A stretch of 64,000 bases of DNA from assembly GCA_037157565.1 (NCBI GenBank), contig JAZHRO010000026.1, forward strand, positions 30,866,501 through 30,930,500, given 5' to 3'. The translations under genes were made by a program, and so were the position numbers. This document shows, in pieces, positions 45,228 through 57,700 of this stretch. The stretch comes from Thalassia testudinum (Eukaryota; Streptophyta; Magnoliopsida; Alismatales; Hydrocharitaceae). The number at the start of each line of letters is the position of its first letter. The stretch's first letter is position 1. The notes under the pieces are model-generated. The model was given only the letters and a program-made list of their open reading frames with translations, searched no databases and was not told the origin of the DNA.

Positions 45228-46960
45228 CTTAGCAAGAGGTGGCTAAATTGGCTTGAAAATTAATTCTGGAGTACTTGTCAGTCATGGGGGTTTTGATAGA
45301 TTTAACACCATCAAAGTGGAATTTGATAATTTGTTGAGAGAGATGTATTCCATCTTTTGTTTTAAGTATCTCTATTCCAAGGAAGTAGGAGGGGAACCCC
45401 ATATCACAGACAGGAAATTACTTGTGCAGTGCTACCAATAGAGACTGCATTGGAAACTTGGATGAACTGATTAATAAAATATCACAAATGTATATCAGCA
45501 TATACATGATATGCATAAAGGATCGATGAATGTAGAGAGAGGTGTCTGTTGTCGATCCAATAATTAAAGCCATGTGGTTGAAGGAATTCAATCTGGCATT
45601 TGAACCATGCATGAGAGGCCAGCTAAATGCCATATAGAGAGCGTTGCAATTTGCACACATAGTTAGGAAAGTCCTAGTGTATAAACCCTTGTGGATGGAT
45701 CATGAATACATCTTCATCCAAGTTGCCATGAAGTAAGGCATTTTGGATGTCCAGTTGAGTAATGAACCATTGATTGGCTAAAGCAAGGCTTAATAGAAGA
45801 TGAATTATTATTGGTTTGACAATGGAGTTGAATGTCTCAGCATAATCTATGCCTTCTCTTTGGTTGAAACCCTGCTACAAGTCTAACTTTGTAGCAATCA
45901 ATTTCACCATTTGGTTTTCTCTTGATGCAGAAGACCCATTTGTTACCAACAAGGTTCATGGAAGGGTCATATGCAACCAATGTACAAGTATTATTGCAAT
46001 GTAAGGCATTAAATTCTTCATGCATGGTAACACTCTATTTTTGATAGCTTGGGTATATGTTCTTGGCTTTCATTCAATATATAAATGATGCAGAGATGTG
46101 GGTAGTAGATGAAGGGTGGTTAAGAAGACTTTATTTTTGCTAATTCCATGCCCCAGCCTAGTTGTCATTTGATGAGTCCTTTATGATATTGAATTAGGTT
46201 GTGGAGGTGGTTATGGTGGAATTGGGTTTATTGGTGGTGGAAGGGGTGGGTCATTTGATGGTGGAGATTTGGACACTAGAGGTGTTGTTGGAGGTGGTTG
46301 AGAAGGTGATGGATATATGTTTGGTGGGATAGGGAGAAGAGAAGTTGTAATTGGGTTGGGTGTGGGAAATGGTGGTGGCATAGAGGAAAATTTTTAATGG
46401 GAAGTAGGATTCATCAAATAGTACATGTCAGGCAATTATGATTTTATCAGTTAGGTGATTAAGGCAATGGCAGGCTTTATAGTGTGGTGCGTAGCCTAGA
46501 AATATATGGAGGGATGATCTTGGTTCAAGCTTGTGTTTGCTAATCATATGAGAAAAGGTAGTAAGCACAATTGACGGTGTATAGAAAGTGTTAGTTAGGT
46601 TGTGTATTAAAAAAAAGTGTATGAGGAGGAATATTTCTGGTGATTAGGGATGGAAGATAATTGATTATGAAGGCACCAATATGAAAGGCAAGGGTCTAAT
46701 AATGCAGAGGGACTCCTGAGTGACTTAGCATGGACAATACCATCTCAGTAAAGTGCCTATTCTTATGCATAGTAGAGCCATTTTTATCTGGAGTGTAAGG
46801 AGCTAAATTCGATAAATAACACCATTGTCTCGACATGAAGATTGAATGTGATTATATTCTAAACTCCCATAATGTGAAAGACTTGAATAGGAACTTGAAC
46901 TTGAATTAACACCTCAAACACCTTCCTAAGCACATACAGATCATTTCACCTCACTCAATT
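45228..46960 (-). pseudogene. Copia C2, degenerate integrase C-terminus and reverse transcriptase
   Basis: Conceptual fragments on the minus strand are: APYTPDKNG (integrase), then FLGYAPHYKACHCLNHLTDK...HVLFDESYFP (46400-46570), then NKWVFCIKRKPNGEIDCYKV (about 45880-46030), QLDIQNALLHGNLDEDVFM, and a decayed YVDD region (about 45490-45560). Many stops and frameshifts are present. The left side is cut by the N1 LTR end at 45222; the right side is interrupted by LTR Y. The 5' half of the same element is 52221-53906. Confidence 0.8.
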
Positions 46961-49309
46961 GAGTGAAACAACCTTTCTTGAGTTATGGCAAACTCAAGAT
47001 GCATTCTTGAGAGTTTTAAGTTAATATCTTTGATTCATTTGTTAATCAAGTTAGTTGAAGTGTTCTTGATGTTCCTGACAACATCAGGAATCATTTGAGA
47101 CATTTCTTTATCATTTTCATGGAGATTTGATCCATGTCAGTATAAAACTAACCTTCACTGGAGATCCAGTGAACTCTGGCAACGTCAAACTTGAGCCTCA
47201 GATCTTGAAACAATGTATTAATTTCTAGATCACTCATTTATGATGTTCTGATCATTTTCCAAGCATTTAAGTAATGTTTCATTGATTGAATCCTTTTGAT
47301 CAGCTTCATCTTCTCCAAGTCCAGCGAAGCTTTACTTGATGATTCCTTTAGTCTTTGGACTTAGAATTAGGTCCACGAGCTTCAATCAAGTATCAGGAGT
47401 CTCAATCTACCTTTAGAAAAGTTGTTAGTGTTCTAGAATGATCTGTCGATCAAACCATGTTTGAATCCTAGGCGGCAAACTTGAAGAGCACATTTTAGTG
47501 ATGAAAATCCCTAGTTGAAGATTCCAACAAGTTTCTTAGGTCATTTAGAATTGATCTAGACCATTGGATTGATCATAAACACTCTTAAGCTAAAAGTCAA
47601 CTCCTGGTCATATTCTTGGTCAACTGTAATTGCCATTGGTGCTTTAGAGCTCCTAAGCTTGTTTCTAAGGCATGTTGTGTGTTTTAGAGGATGATTTAAA
47701 CTTGTGAGAGTCAGTTTTTGGAAGTTCTGAAGTTGATTCATGACAGATACCATTTCTAAGTCCTTTCGATTTAGACTACCTATAGATGAGCTTGAATGAG
47801 CTCTGGATGAGATTTTAACTCATTTTAGAGTCAATCAAATGTCATTTGATCTCCTAAATATGTTTAGATTAGATCTAGAGGTTCTGAAGTGCCAATTGAG
47901 TTAGTTTGAAGTTTTAGATTTTGTCTTTGTTGGTGTGAATCTGTAATGGCGATTCCAGGTAGTTTCTAAGCATAAGAAGCTCTCATTTATGCTTCCCTAT
48001 GTGCGGAAATATGTTTAGGCACTAAGGGATTCTTAGGGTCAGCGAGAGAGAGAGATATTTTGTGTAGAATAAACAATACTGGTGATACTCGAGCTTTTGC
48101 TGGAAGAGCAATGGTGTACAACCATTTTCAGAGATCATTTTGGAGCAGATCCTTTGTTCTAATTGACTAATTAAATGGTGGAATTGATAAATCTATCATA
48201 GATCTAGAGATCAGAGTTGTTACCTATTGAAGAAGTGTTGTGAATTGATCAGGATTTAATGGTAATCGGAGCTGGAGTAGACACTATGCGAAGAAGGAAA
48301 GGGGCAAGCTTAGTCTCACCTCAGTGGTTGCTGGCCGCTTATAGCAATACTTAATGAATCATCGTGTATACCAATCAATTGACAACGACGCGGGCTACGT
48401 GCACTGTATGTGTGCATAGACTCTTGCGTGATATAACTTGACTTGATTTGACCATTGATTTGGCTCTGTGGAGCAGCCTCTGATTGTCAGGTGGAAGGCT
48501 GAGATGGTGACACGTGGCTAGTAGTGGTATCGATCCAACCATCGTAGCCCTTGATCCTGCGAAAGCCACGTGGATCCATCTCTCCTTTTGGTGTGTGAAT
48601 GAATAAGTTTGTGTTCTCTAAACACTTAGTAAATTCTAAGAGGCTCTGGTGTGTTTAATGAGAGATGACCTTAGTATTAAATAAATGAACATTGATTGTT
48701 GTTCTAAAACAACATTTTTAGCAATTTTTTGTTACTAATTCAATGCATATTCCTTTTAGCTCATTATGCAATGATTGGTATGCTATTATTGTTCATTTTT
48801 ATGCAATTATTCATGTGGATAACATATTGTAGTAATTAATTAGTTAATTAAGTAGTTAGTTAATTATATAAGTAATTATTATGGTTAACTTATACTATAA
48901 CTATATCTATACTATGTTAAGTAGGTATTAAGAAGTAGTATAATCTAAGTAGTAATCTTAAGTACTTAGTAATTATAATGTATTTAGTATAGTAGTTAGG
49001 TTAGTATTATGTTTATAACTTAATTAAGTAATTCTAGTATCTATTAGATTAAGTAATTAAAGTAAATAGTTAGTAATTATATGACCCAAGTATGTATGTA
49101 ACTTATAAGCTAACTTATGTAAGTAGTAATAGTTATGCATGGTAAATTATAATAAGTATGTTATATAGTAATTATGTATATAAGTTAAGTATATATTAGC
49201 TAGTTAAGTATAGTAATTATTTCTAAAAATTAAGAATTAAATTAAGAATAAATAATGAATGTTATGCTTAATTTAGCCTCCCAGCGAACGACTTGAAGTT
49301 AACCAGTAT

Positions 49310-52128
49310 TGTTAAGACCCGAGTCTTTAAGCCTTTTTAAGACGTCCGTACCTTAGGTCAGACGTCTGGACTGAGGGTCAGACGTCTAGACCCATTCCCA
49401 GACGTCTGAAAATCGAAAATTTCCTGTACGTCCTCGCATCTGCGTGCGTGCTGCGCGTAGACAGTACGCGACCTCGTTTTCTTCTCCTTCTCCCTCCTCT
49501 TGCCGACGTAAACCCTAACCCAACACCTTATTTAAACCCCCCTCCTCTCCCTCGTTCACCCCACCTCCAGCCACCCTTCTCCTTCCTCCAGCGAGAGTAG
49601 TGAGCGGCGAGTAGCGAGCAGCGGGCATGAGCGGCGTGGGAGGAGAGGAGAAGCAGCGAGGGGAAGAGAGGAGAGCAAGTGCCCGAGCTCGTGTGGGAGC
49701 TCACCGGAGAGCTCACGGTCGGTCGACGTGTGCGCGAGGTGGAAAGGTGCATCAGGAAGGTCCTCCCCGACACTGCTGCAGCCGGAGCAGCAGGTGAGCG
49801 GGCGTGGCGCGGCCACATGCGGCGCGAGAAGGCAAAGGCAAGTTCTGATTCTGGGTTTTTCCCAGAATCAGACGTCTGGATCGACGTCTAAATGATGTAG
49901 ACGATGTCTAGAGGAGGTTCCAGACGACTGAGAGGTAAGTTTCACGACGTACACCTTCTTTGCGGATATGGCCATGCAGGCCATTCCGTCGAGGCACTGT
50001 TTCGTGCCATGTTGAGAAGATTTTCATTGGCGCGTGCAAGATTCGCTTCGGGAAGGTGCGGGACACGCCCTCCCACTTAGTTCAGACGTCTGGGCGAGGC
50101 ACCAGACGACGGGAAGCATTTCCAGACGTCTGGAGAGGTGGTTGGATGTCTGGAATTGGGTTCAGAAGGTCCAGCGGAATCCCTAGACATTTGAGGAGTG
50201 GTGCAGGAGTTAAGGTATGGTTCTGGACACTTTTAAGACGTCTGGAAGGTGTTCCAAACGTTCGATTTGAGTTAGAATTACTGCTTTTTGACCCGTTTAG
50301 GGTCCGTTTGAGGTCCGATTTCCGCAATTAAGATACCGATGTTTCCCGTATGTCTTCCCCTACTTGTTGGAATACTTTCTATATGGTTCTGAGTAGTCTC
50401 TTGTGATTGATCCTTGTGATAGGACCTCGTTCCGTTGCAGGTTTGGGGTTTGCTGAGGCACGTGGACCTACCGATTAAGCCCCCACTGCTCCTGGGTTTA
50501 CTGGTAGAGTGGCTTCCCCTCAATTTAATTACAACCTAATTATCTGTGTGGAATGAATGATTAGAACCTAGGACATGGCATGAATCCTAGGACTAGAAAT
50601 ACTGGATTGTCTGTATTGAATGAGTGAATTGCAGTGTTGAATGAGTAGATAGAATGATAACAATTTCCTATAAATGAATAATAGTTGCCTGCGAATTATG
50701 TAGTACTTGTGTTAGTTAACTGTTGTATGGAACTTCCCTGTCACACACGTGAAATAATATAATATGAGCTGCATGTATATAAATTGGGAATGAAAATGTG
50801 AATGTGGAAACACGAGCTACCTGTGTCTAACCTGAATATGGAAATGTGAACTATAGAATTTCAAGTTGCATGAGTATAACTTGAGAATGGAAATAGAAAT
50901 GATGAAACCTGGTATGGAATGGCTTAAGGAATATGAGCATGAACCCTATGGGGAATTAGGAGTAGAGCTCCTGGAAATAAATGGAATGGATTTGGAAATG
51001 TATTGGGAAGTGTGTTGGCCCTTGAGTACGTGGTACCAAGGGGAGCACATGTTACCTCTTAGTGTAGAGGGGTGCTTGCCGCCTTCGGGTTGAGACCTGG
51101 GGTGGTTTTGGCCACTTTGCACCGACTCGGTGGCCCTAGTGTACACTGTACCGGGGAGAGCTACTAGTGTAGGGAGAGAACTAGCCACCCTATGGGGCCC
51201 AGGGTTCAGCTAGCCGCCCTACATCGACTTGTTAGGCCCACTGGGCAAACCAGGGTAGTCAGGTGAGGGTGCGCGGACTGTGGAGGGGCGAGACCCCTGT
51301 TTGGTTCTTAGGGGCTAGACCCCTGTTACTAAGAGTGATATGCCCTATACTGGTTCCGTGCTGTACTTGGGAGTACCCGCTAACGGAAACGACTGACCGC
51401 GTGCTAGTGTAGGGTAGCTATCCGTGCGTTTATCGCGCGTGTCGTAGTCACCGTTACGTCTGTCAGTGACCTTGGGGTGGTTGACTAGGTGTAGGACTAC
51501 CATGGGGGACTCTCCAGGCTAGGAGAGAACCACGTGATACTTCTACTCTTCGGAAAAGATTGCAATCAAGATCGTTCCCATGAGGAACATTCGAGATCAA
51601 GAAAGAGACCTGATAAATAAATGAAGTGATGACAAAAAGAATAATTAGTTAAAGAAAGAAAGAAATTGAAATACAACAGCTACCTGTCCACCTTACTGTT
51701 TTAGTTAGTTGGTTGCCACTCTACTCAGCGTTTGCTGACATTTTGTACTCATAACCTTTGTCAAGTCCAGGTGTTGAGCAGCCAGAGCCTACGGTTGCAG
51801 AGGGCGCTGGGTCCAGTAGAGCCCAGTAGTTGTAGCTTTCTGTTGTACTCCGTTTCCTGTTGTAGTGAGTAGTTTATTACACTTCTATACTCTTTCATTG
51901 TGAACTTTATATTCCTGTACACGTTTACTTTCCTACTGTTGTGGTGGTGTGTACTGTATTAGTTTATTTCTTTACTGCTGTACATTTGTTACTGTTAGTT
52001 GCTTGCATAGTGAATGTGATTTATTTTACTACTTTTTGGTTACTTTCTCATTGGACGACTGGATCTTGGGATCAGTTGAGTCGGTCCAGTCTCGTAACCT
52101 GTAGGGATTCGGGAACTGAGTCGTAACA
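49310..52128 (+). mobile_element. Solo LTR S2 (2819 bp), TSD AGTAT
   Basis: Termini TGTTAAGACC and GAGTCGTAACA; direct repeat AGTAT at 49305-49309 and 52129-52133. It is homologous to S1 in reverse orientation over its length, for example GAACGAGGTCC / GCAACGGAACG and the terminal CCAGTCGT block. A TATA-like TTATTTAA at about 49527 followed by CCCCCCTCC suggests transcription on the + strand. The ORFs inside (for example 49960-50331) are not conserved in S1. Confidence 0.88.
49339..50243. repeat. AGACGTCT array in S2
   Basis: Two clusters: 49339-49422 upstream of the TATA-like box, and 49868-50243 downstream. Words include AGACGTCTGG, AGACGTCC, AGACGACT and GGATGTCTGG. Confidence 0.75.
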
Positions 52129-52220
52129 AGTATAAATTTATAAAATGTGACAATTACCTTATTCTCTATAATATAACTTAACAATGACTAAGTAACTATG
52201 TATGATAGTTGTACATCAGT

Positions 52221-53906
52221 GAACACCTACATGTATTTGCTAAAGTAATCAATAAATGTTACACAATAGTTATGGCCTTGATAAGAGAGAACAGGAGATG
52301 TCCAAATGTTTGAAAAGATTAATTGAAAAAGCTTTGAGTTAATAGTATCTCTACATGATAAGTGTAGCCTATGCATTTTGGCTTGTTGACAAGCATTACA
52401 TAGTGGAGAAATAGAAGTAGTGATAGGCAACTGATAAGTAGATAGTATATGTTTCACAACATTTTTATTTGCATGTCCTAATTTATTATGCCAAATAGAT
52501 ATTGAAGCCTTTTCAAGAAGAAGGGCAACAAGAGACACTGAATGAGACTATGAAGTATCTTTAACCACATCTGATGGAAGAAAACTTTGATGAAGCCCTC
52601 AAACAACATGCCCTTTAATGAAAGGTTTCCTTATTTCCAAGTCCTTGATTACAAGATGCAGGGGGTATATCTTGAAATGGCAGTTATTGTCATTAGTAAA
52701 TTGACATATGGACATGAGATTCTTGGAGGCATCAAGCACACAAAGGATGTTTCACTTTGACAAAGGTTTAATAGAATTGGAAATAGCTTTAGATACAATA
52801 TGCATGACTGATATACACACCTTGACAATTGGCAAATTGAACCTTATTAGGGCCATTTTCTCCTGTGAGAGATCCAAGCTTGCAAAAGAATTGGTCAAGT
52901 GACGGGATGCATTGGAATCAAGATACCATAATTGTGAGGAAGTAGATGCTACAACATTCACTTGAGGAGGATCATATTGATCATAATGATAAAAACAATT
53001 AAATTCTATGTGATTTGTCCGTCCACAAATCTAGCAAGGATTAGAAAAATGTCGGTTACCACGATCTCTTGCTCTAGGTGAGAAGGAGGCATTACCATGC
53101 CCAGTAGCAAATGTAGGAGTAGAGGACTAAAATCCCCTACCCCTATTAGATCATTCCCTTAAACCACGCATGGATCCATCTCGTGACTGAGGGGCTTTGG
53201 AATCTTGACTTACATCAATAATGTTATGGTATTTTTGTATGCATTGTACCTGGCTCACTAGTAGCCTAATAATTTCATCAAGAGAGGCAACAATGGATTG
53301 ACTAGTAATAATAGTGGCTATAGATACATAGTTTGGTTGTAAGCCATTGAAGAAGGCTAGGACTAGATCTTCATTAGAGATGGGTTTGCCACATATTGCC
53401 AAGTTTGTAGCGAGTTCTTTTGCTTGATTAACATAGTTAGTAATAGAAGAATTACCCTTATTCATAGTGTTTAATCCTGATTTATACTACAACACTTGAG
53501 AAAGAGATTGTGTAGCAAAATACTTTTCAAGGAAGATCCATACCTCACGTGCAATTTTAAATCATATAATCTAAGAGCAAATCCTTTCAATAGCAAATGA
53601 GATTAACCAACTCAAGACAAGTTGATCTCTCCTCCTCCATTTGGTATATTCAGGATTTATAACTATAGTTTTTCCAATATTATTAGTTAAGAATTGAGCA
53701 AGTTCTTTGTTCGTGCCATTAACTATACCCATAAGCTCATAGGCCTTAAGGATTGACACTGACCGTGCCTTCCATAGTAGGTAATTTGAGAAAGATAGCT
53801 TGAAAGGAACTGAGTTATGGATATTTGCTTGTGAAGCTCTAGACCCATTTGCTTTAGAGTAGTGTTCGCAGTTACTCAGAATAGAGTGAGAGGCCATGTG
53901 AAACAA
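52221..53906 (-). pseudogene. Copia C2, gag, protease and integrase N-terminus
   Basis: Minus-strand order: gag (53906 to about 53151; FKLSFSNYLLWKARS, INPEYTKWRRRDQLVLSWL, LVLAFFNGLQPNYVSI), protease (52961-52752; WYLDSNASRHLTNSF, where the usual DSGA is DSNA), and the GAG-pre-integrase/integrase start (52538-52227; IWHNKLGHANKNVVKHIL, CNACQQAKMHRLH, FSNIWTSP, FIDYFSKYM). Stops and shifts separate the pieces, so it is not functional. It is an older element than those nested in it. Confidence 0.85.
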
Positions 53907-53938
53907 AGAAGAATGAGTGAGCTAAGTGCTCACCAATA

Positions 53939-53950
53939 GCTCTAATACCA
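53939..53950 (-). promoter_or_regulatory. Primer-binding site of C2
   Basis: GCTCTAATACCA on +, TGGTATTAGAGC on the element strand: the initiator tRNA-Met site with one transition. It lies upstream of the C2 gag start. Confidence 0.75.
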
Positions 53951-54402
53951 TATCAGAGTTAGAGAAATGGATAGAATAGTCTGGAATCGAGTGAGGCTAA
54001 TACAACACTCACTCTTGTCTATGGATCTATATTTGTAGAGATGTTGGCTACAAGAGAGACAAGCAAGCAATGCTGCATCAGCATAGGACAATACAAGTTT
54101 GTTATACAAAATCATACGCAAATGGCATTGAGTTGGGTGGGTTGATATTCCCTTCTTATTTTTTCGATTGGTATTGCTGGCAAGCAAGAAGCTTGGAAAG
54201 AAAGCACCACCCATTGATTAACCATTCCTTTCTTAACTCTCTCAATTTTCGGTAATGTAGCCAAGAGGATCAGAGCACCGTGTCCATATAAACTCGTCTC
54301 TGTACATCTAAACATAGAGAAAAATAGTGAGAGATAGAGCAATGCGCACAACAAGAGAAGAGAGAACAAAGGAAGCAACGTCTTGATGAGGCTACACAGA
54401 GG
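53951..54402 (-). mobile_element. Probable 5' LTR of C2
   Basis: Its position next to the PBS implies LTR identity. The outer end is uncertain, and the 3' LTR is not in the window for comparison. The ORFs here (53942-54378) are not supported. Confidence 0.4.
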
Positions 54403-57134
54403 TGTTCTACCGCTTATGGGAAGATCAAATTACCATGGTGATTTTCTTCCACTTATTTTCATTGTTTGTGGTTACCATTATTTAGATCCACTCTTGATAG
54501 AGGTTGGCTTTGTGTAGCTCCTCATGGTAACGAACTCTTTCTCTGATTATAGTGGATTTGTTTTGAGTCATGTGGACCCTATGATTTTTACCCTATGATT
54601 ATAGTTTTGGTGGTATATTGCTAAATCTATTACGTGAGACATTTGGTCTTTCTTCCGATGGGATTTATTTTAATTCCTCTTAAATCCCAAAAACTGGTAT
54701 CCAAGCCACCATGGTTGAGAAGATGGATTTCTGTACTAGCCAAATGATTAGTTTAAATGAGACTAACTACAATATGTGAAAAAAATAAGATGAAAGATCT
54801 TTTATTTGTTAAGACTATGAACCTCCTAGTTTTTGCCACACAGAAATCCGAAAATAGAAGTGATGAAGAGTGGGGGTTCGAACATGAGCAAGTTTGTGGT
54901 TTAATTTGACAATTTGTTGATAAGAATGTTTATAACCACATTCAAAATGAAAATCATGCATTGACTTTGTGGACCAAGTTAGAAAACTTGTATGCCTCCA
55001 AGATGGGTAGCAACAAATTATTTTTGCTTAGGAGATTGATGCAATTGAGATTTAAAGAAGGTAGTTCAATGCCTGATTTTTTAAATGATTTTCAAGGAAT
55101 CATTAATCAATTGTCTGGCATGGCATTAATTTGAGGAAGAAGATTGACATTGTTGTTGCTTGCTACTCTACCAAATACATGGGAGACAGTCAAAGTCTCA
55201 CTTCCTAATTCTACACCTAATGAGATTGTTTCTTTGGAGACTGTCAAGTCAAGTATTCTCAATGAGGAGATGAGGAAAAAATTCCAAGGCTGCTCTTCAC
55301 AGTTCGAGGTTCTTATTGTGGAGAACAAAGGAGGAGCAAATTCAAACATGACAGGGGTAGAGATAAAAGCATAAGCAAATCCAAGTCCAGATACAAAAAC
55401 ATGGAATGCCACCACTACGGAAAGAAGGGGCACATGAAGACATTGTTTTCAGCTTAAGAGAGAAAACAAAAATGGAGACAAACAGGAGAAGAGAAATGAC
55501 AAAGATGATATTGTTGTCGTTGCTACTTAACATGATCTCTTTATCGTTTATGATGTTGAGATGGTGAATGCCACAAATGACGAGACATGTTGGTGTGGTT
55601 CTGCTTTTCATGTTACCTCCAACAAGGAAGTTTTCTCTTTCAACACTTCTAGAGATTTTAGCCTTTTAAGAATGGGTAATGGCTCTTTCTCGTGTTGTTG
55701 TCTCAAGTGATGTTGTCTTGCAAAATGTCAATGGCAACATACTGAGGCTCAAGGATGTCAAGCATGTTCTAGATATACACCAGAGTCTCATTTCTACAGG
55801 AAAGTTTAATGATGAAGGATACCACAACACCTTTGCTGATGGAAAGTGGAAGCTAACCAATGGATCTATGGTTGTGGCTAGAGGCAAGAAGTGTAGCAAT
55901 AATCTTTATAATCTTTATATCAGTTTCTAGGGATGCGATTCATGTAGCACAAGATGATGCACCTATTAAGTTATGGAACGGGGGGTTGAGCCTCATGAGT
56001 GAAAAAGAATTGTAGTGTCTAATTAGAAAAAATCTCCTGACGAGTGTGAAGAAGGAACAATTGGACATATGCTCTCATTGCCTAGTTGGCAAGTAGACAA
56101 GAGTTTCTTTCAAGAGTCATCCACTCACAAGGAAGACAAAGGTGTTGGAATTGGCACATACTGATGTGTGTGGCCCCCTGAAGGTTAGTTCTCTTGGCAG
56201 TGCTCTTTATTTTGTCACTTTCATTGATTACTATTCCAGGAAGTTGTGGGTCTATGTCTTGAGGAGGAAAGATCATGTCCTTGGTGTGTTCAAGGACTTT
56301 CATGCACTAGTTGAGAGATAGTCAAGAAAGAAACTGAAGTGCATTTGCAGTGACAATGGTGGTGAATATATAGATCCTTTTGATGACTATTAAAGGTCTC
56401 ATGGGATCAGGCACCAAAAGACTCTACCAAAGACTCCCCAGTTGAATGGTGTAGCAGAAAGGATGAACAAGACTCTTATTGAGAGAATCAAATGCCTCTT
56501 ATCTGAGGCTAACTTACCCGGTTCCTTTTGGTGTGAGGTTCTATAGACTGTTGCGCATGTGATCAACCTATCTCTACATGTATCCTTGAATGATGATATC
56601 CCTAACAGAGTCTGGTATGATAGAGAGGTATCCTATGATTACTTGCGTGTTTCTACAAGGCTTTTGTGCATGTTCCAAAAGATGAGAGGTCTAAGTTGGA
56701 AGTAAAGATCAAATAGTGCATGTTTTTGGGATATGGACAGGATGAGTTTGCTTACAGGTTGTATGATCCAATTGAGAAGAGGCTTGTTAGGAGTTGAGAT
56801 GTGGTCTTTGCAGAGGATGAAACCATAGAGGATATTCAGATGGTAGTTAAGGATTCCTCCCAGAGTAGTTATAAGTCGGTTGATGTAGAGCTTGTTCCTT
56901 TGCAACATGTGCCAAATGTAGCACCAGACAATACCCCTATGCAAATACCTAATTTAAAAGAAGAGATGGACATGTCAGATGTCCCTACTCCTAATGATTA
57001 TGGACATGAAGATAGTTCTTCATCTAATATATATCCATGATGGAGAGGCATCCCTCTACCAGATATCCTTCACATGAATATGTCTTGTTGATAGGTAGTG
57101 GTGAGCCTAAATGCTATGAAGAAGCTATACAAGA
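54403..57134 (+). mobile_element. Copia C3, degenerate, truncated in pol
   Basis: A possible short LTR (54403-54694, TGTTCTAC start, tentative) is followed by a PBS-like TGGTATCCAAGCC (54695-54707) and a gag start at 54711 (MVEKMDF). gag shows LFLLRRLMQLRFKEGSSMPD and LLATLPNTWETVKVSL. The zinc knuckle CHHYGKKGHMKT has a Tyr in place of the second Cys (about 55402-55440). Integrase (about 56140-56560) shows HTDVCGPLKV, SDNGGEYIDPF and LNGVAERMNKTLIERIKCLL. Many stops are present. It ends in the pre-RT region (GEPKCYEEAIQDFF) where a LINE tail begins. Confidence 0.85.
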
Positions 57135-57700
57135 TTTTTTTTAAGGAAAGATAGGATGTCTATTGCGCAAGATAGGCAGCCAAAATTTTATTAATAGAGA
57201 AAGTAATTACAAGTGTAATGAAAAAATTGCACTCAACAACTAGCATCCTGAATAACATTCATTGACCAGGCCCACCCTTACTAAAAAACCAAGTCATTAC
57301 GAGCCAACCACACCCCCCACAGTACAGCTGCCATCCTAGCCCTATCCCTGTTACTGTCAGCCAGTTGCTGGCACAACTCCTCCTAGGATAGGAAGGGCTC
57401 ACCACACACCTCTAGCCAAACCTTCTTCGTGAATGAGCAAGCAGTCAAGAGGTGAGACATGCTGTCCTCCATGCTGTAGCAGAGTGCACAAGGTTGGGCC
57501 TTGTTCTCAACCTGAGGCACTGTAGCCTCCCAGTGATAAGGCCCTCCCTCCAAGCCAACCAAAGAAAGACCTACACCTCTAATGGTGCCTTGATGTGCCA
57601 AAGAAGCCTGCACTAGGTGTCGATGTGGTCGGTAAGTGGATTGCCAATGAGGGTATTTTATGGTCAACGTGGGAGGTAAGCACTGATGAACCATCTGGAT
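57135..57700 (-). mobile_element. 5'-truncated LINE, 3' end with zf-RVT-like domain
   Basis: A T-run at 57135-57142 is the poly(A) tail of a minus-strand insertion. Upstream on the minus strand is an ORF (57694 to 57383) with CALCYSMEDSMSHLLTACSF followed by TKKVWLEV. This matches the C-x-x-C-x(7)-H-x-x-x-x-C zinc-binding domain that follows RT in plant L1-type LINEs. Five-prime truncation is typical of LINE insertion. Target duplications were not identified. Confidence 0.75.

Larger units (their letters stand above)
46961..52220 (+). mobile_element. LTR Y: Athila-like LTR inserted in C2 (itself split by S2)
   Basis: Non-copia sequence separates two halves of the C2 integrase. It contains a GC-richer part (48370-48600), an AT-rich part (48830-49260) and CTCCCAGCGAACGACTTG (about 49279-49296), the same block seen near the end of the element A LTR (23317). 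The right edge is near TTGTACATCA at 52220, after which copia coding resumes (GTGAACAC). The left edge lies between about 46840 and 46970 and was not resolved; no target duplication was confirmed. Excluding S2 it is about 2.5 kb. Confidence 0.5.
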
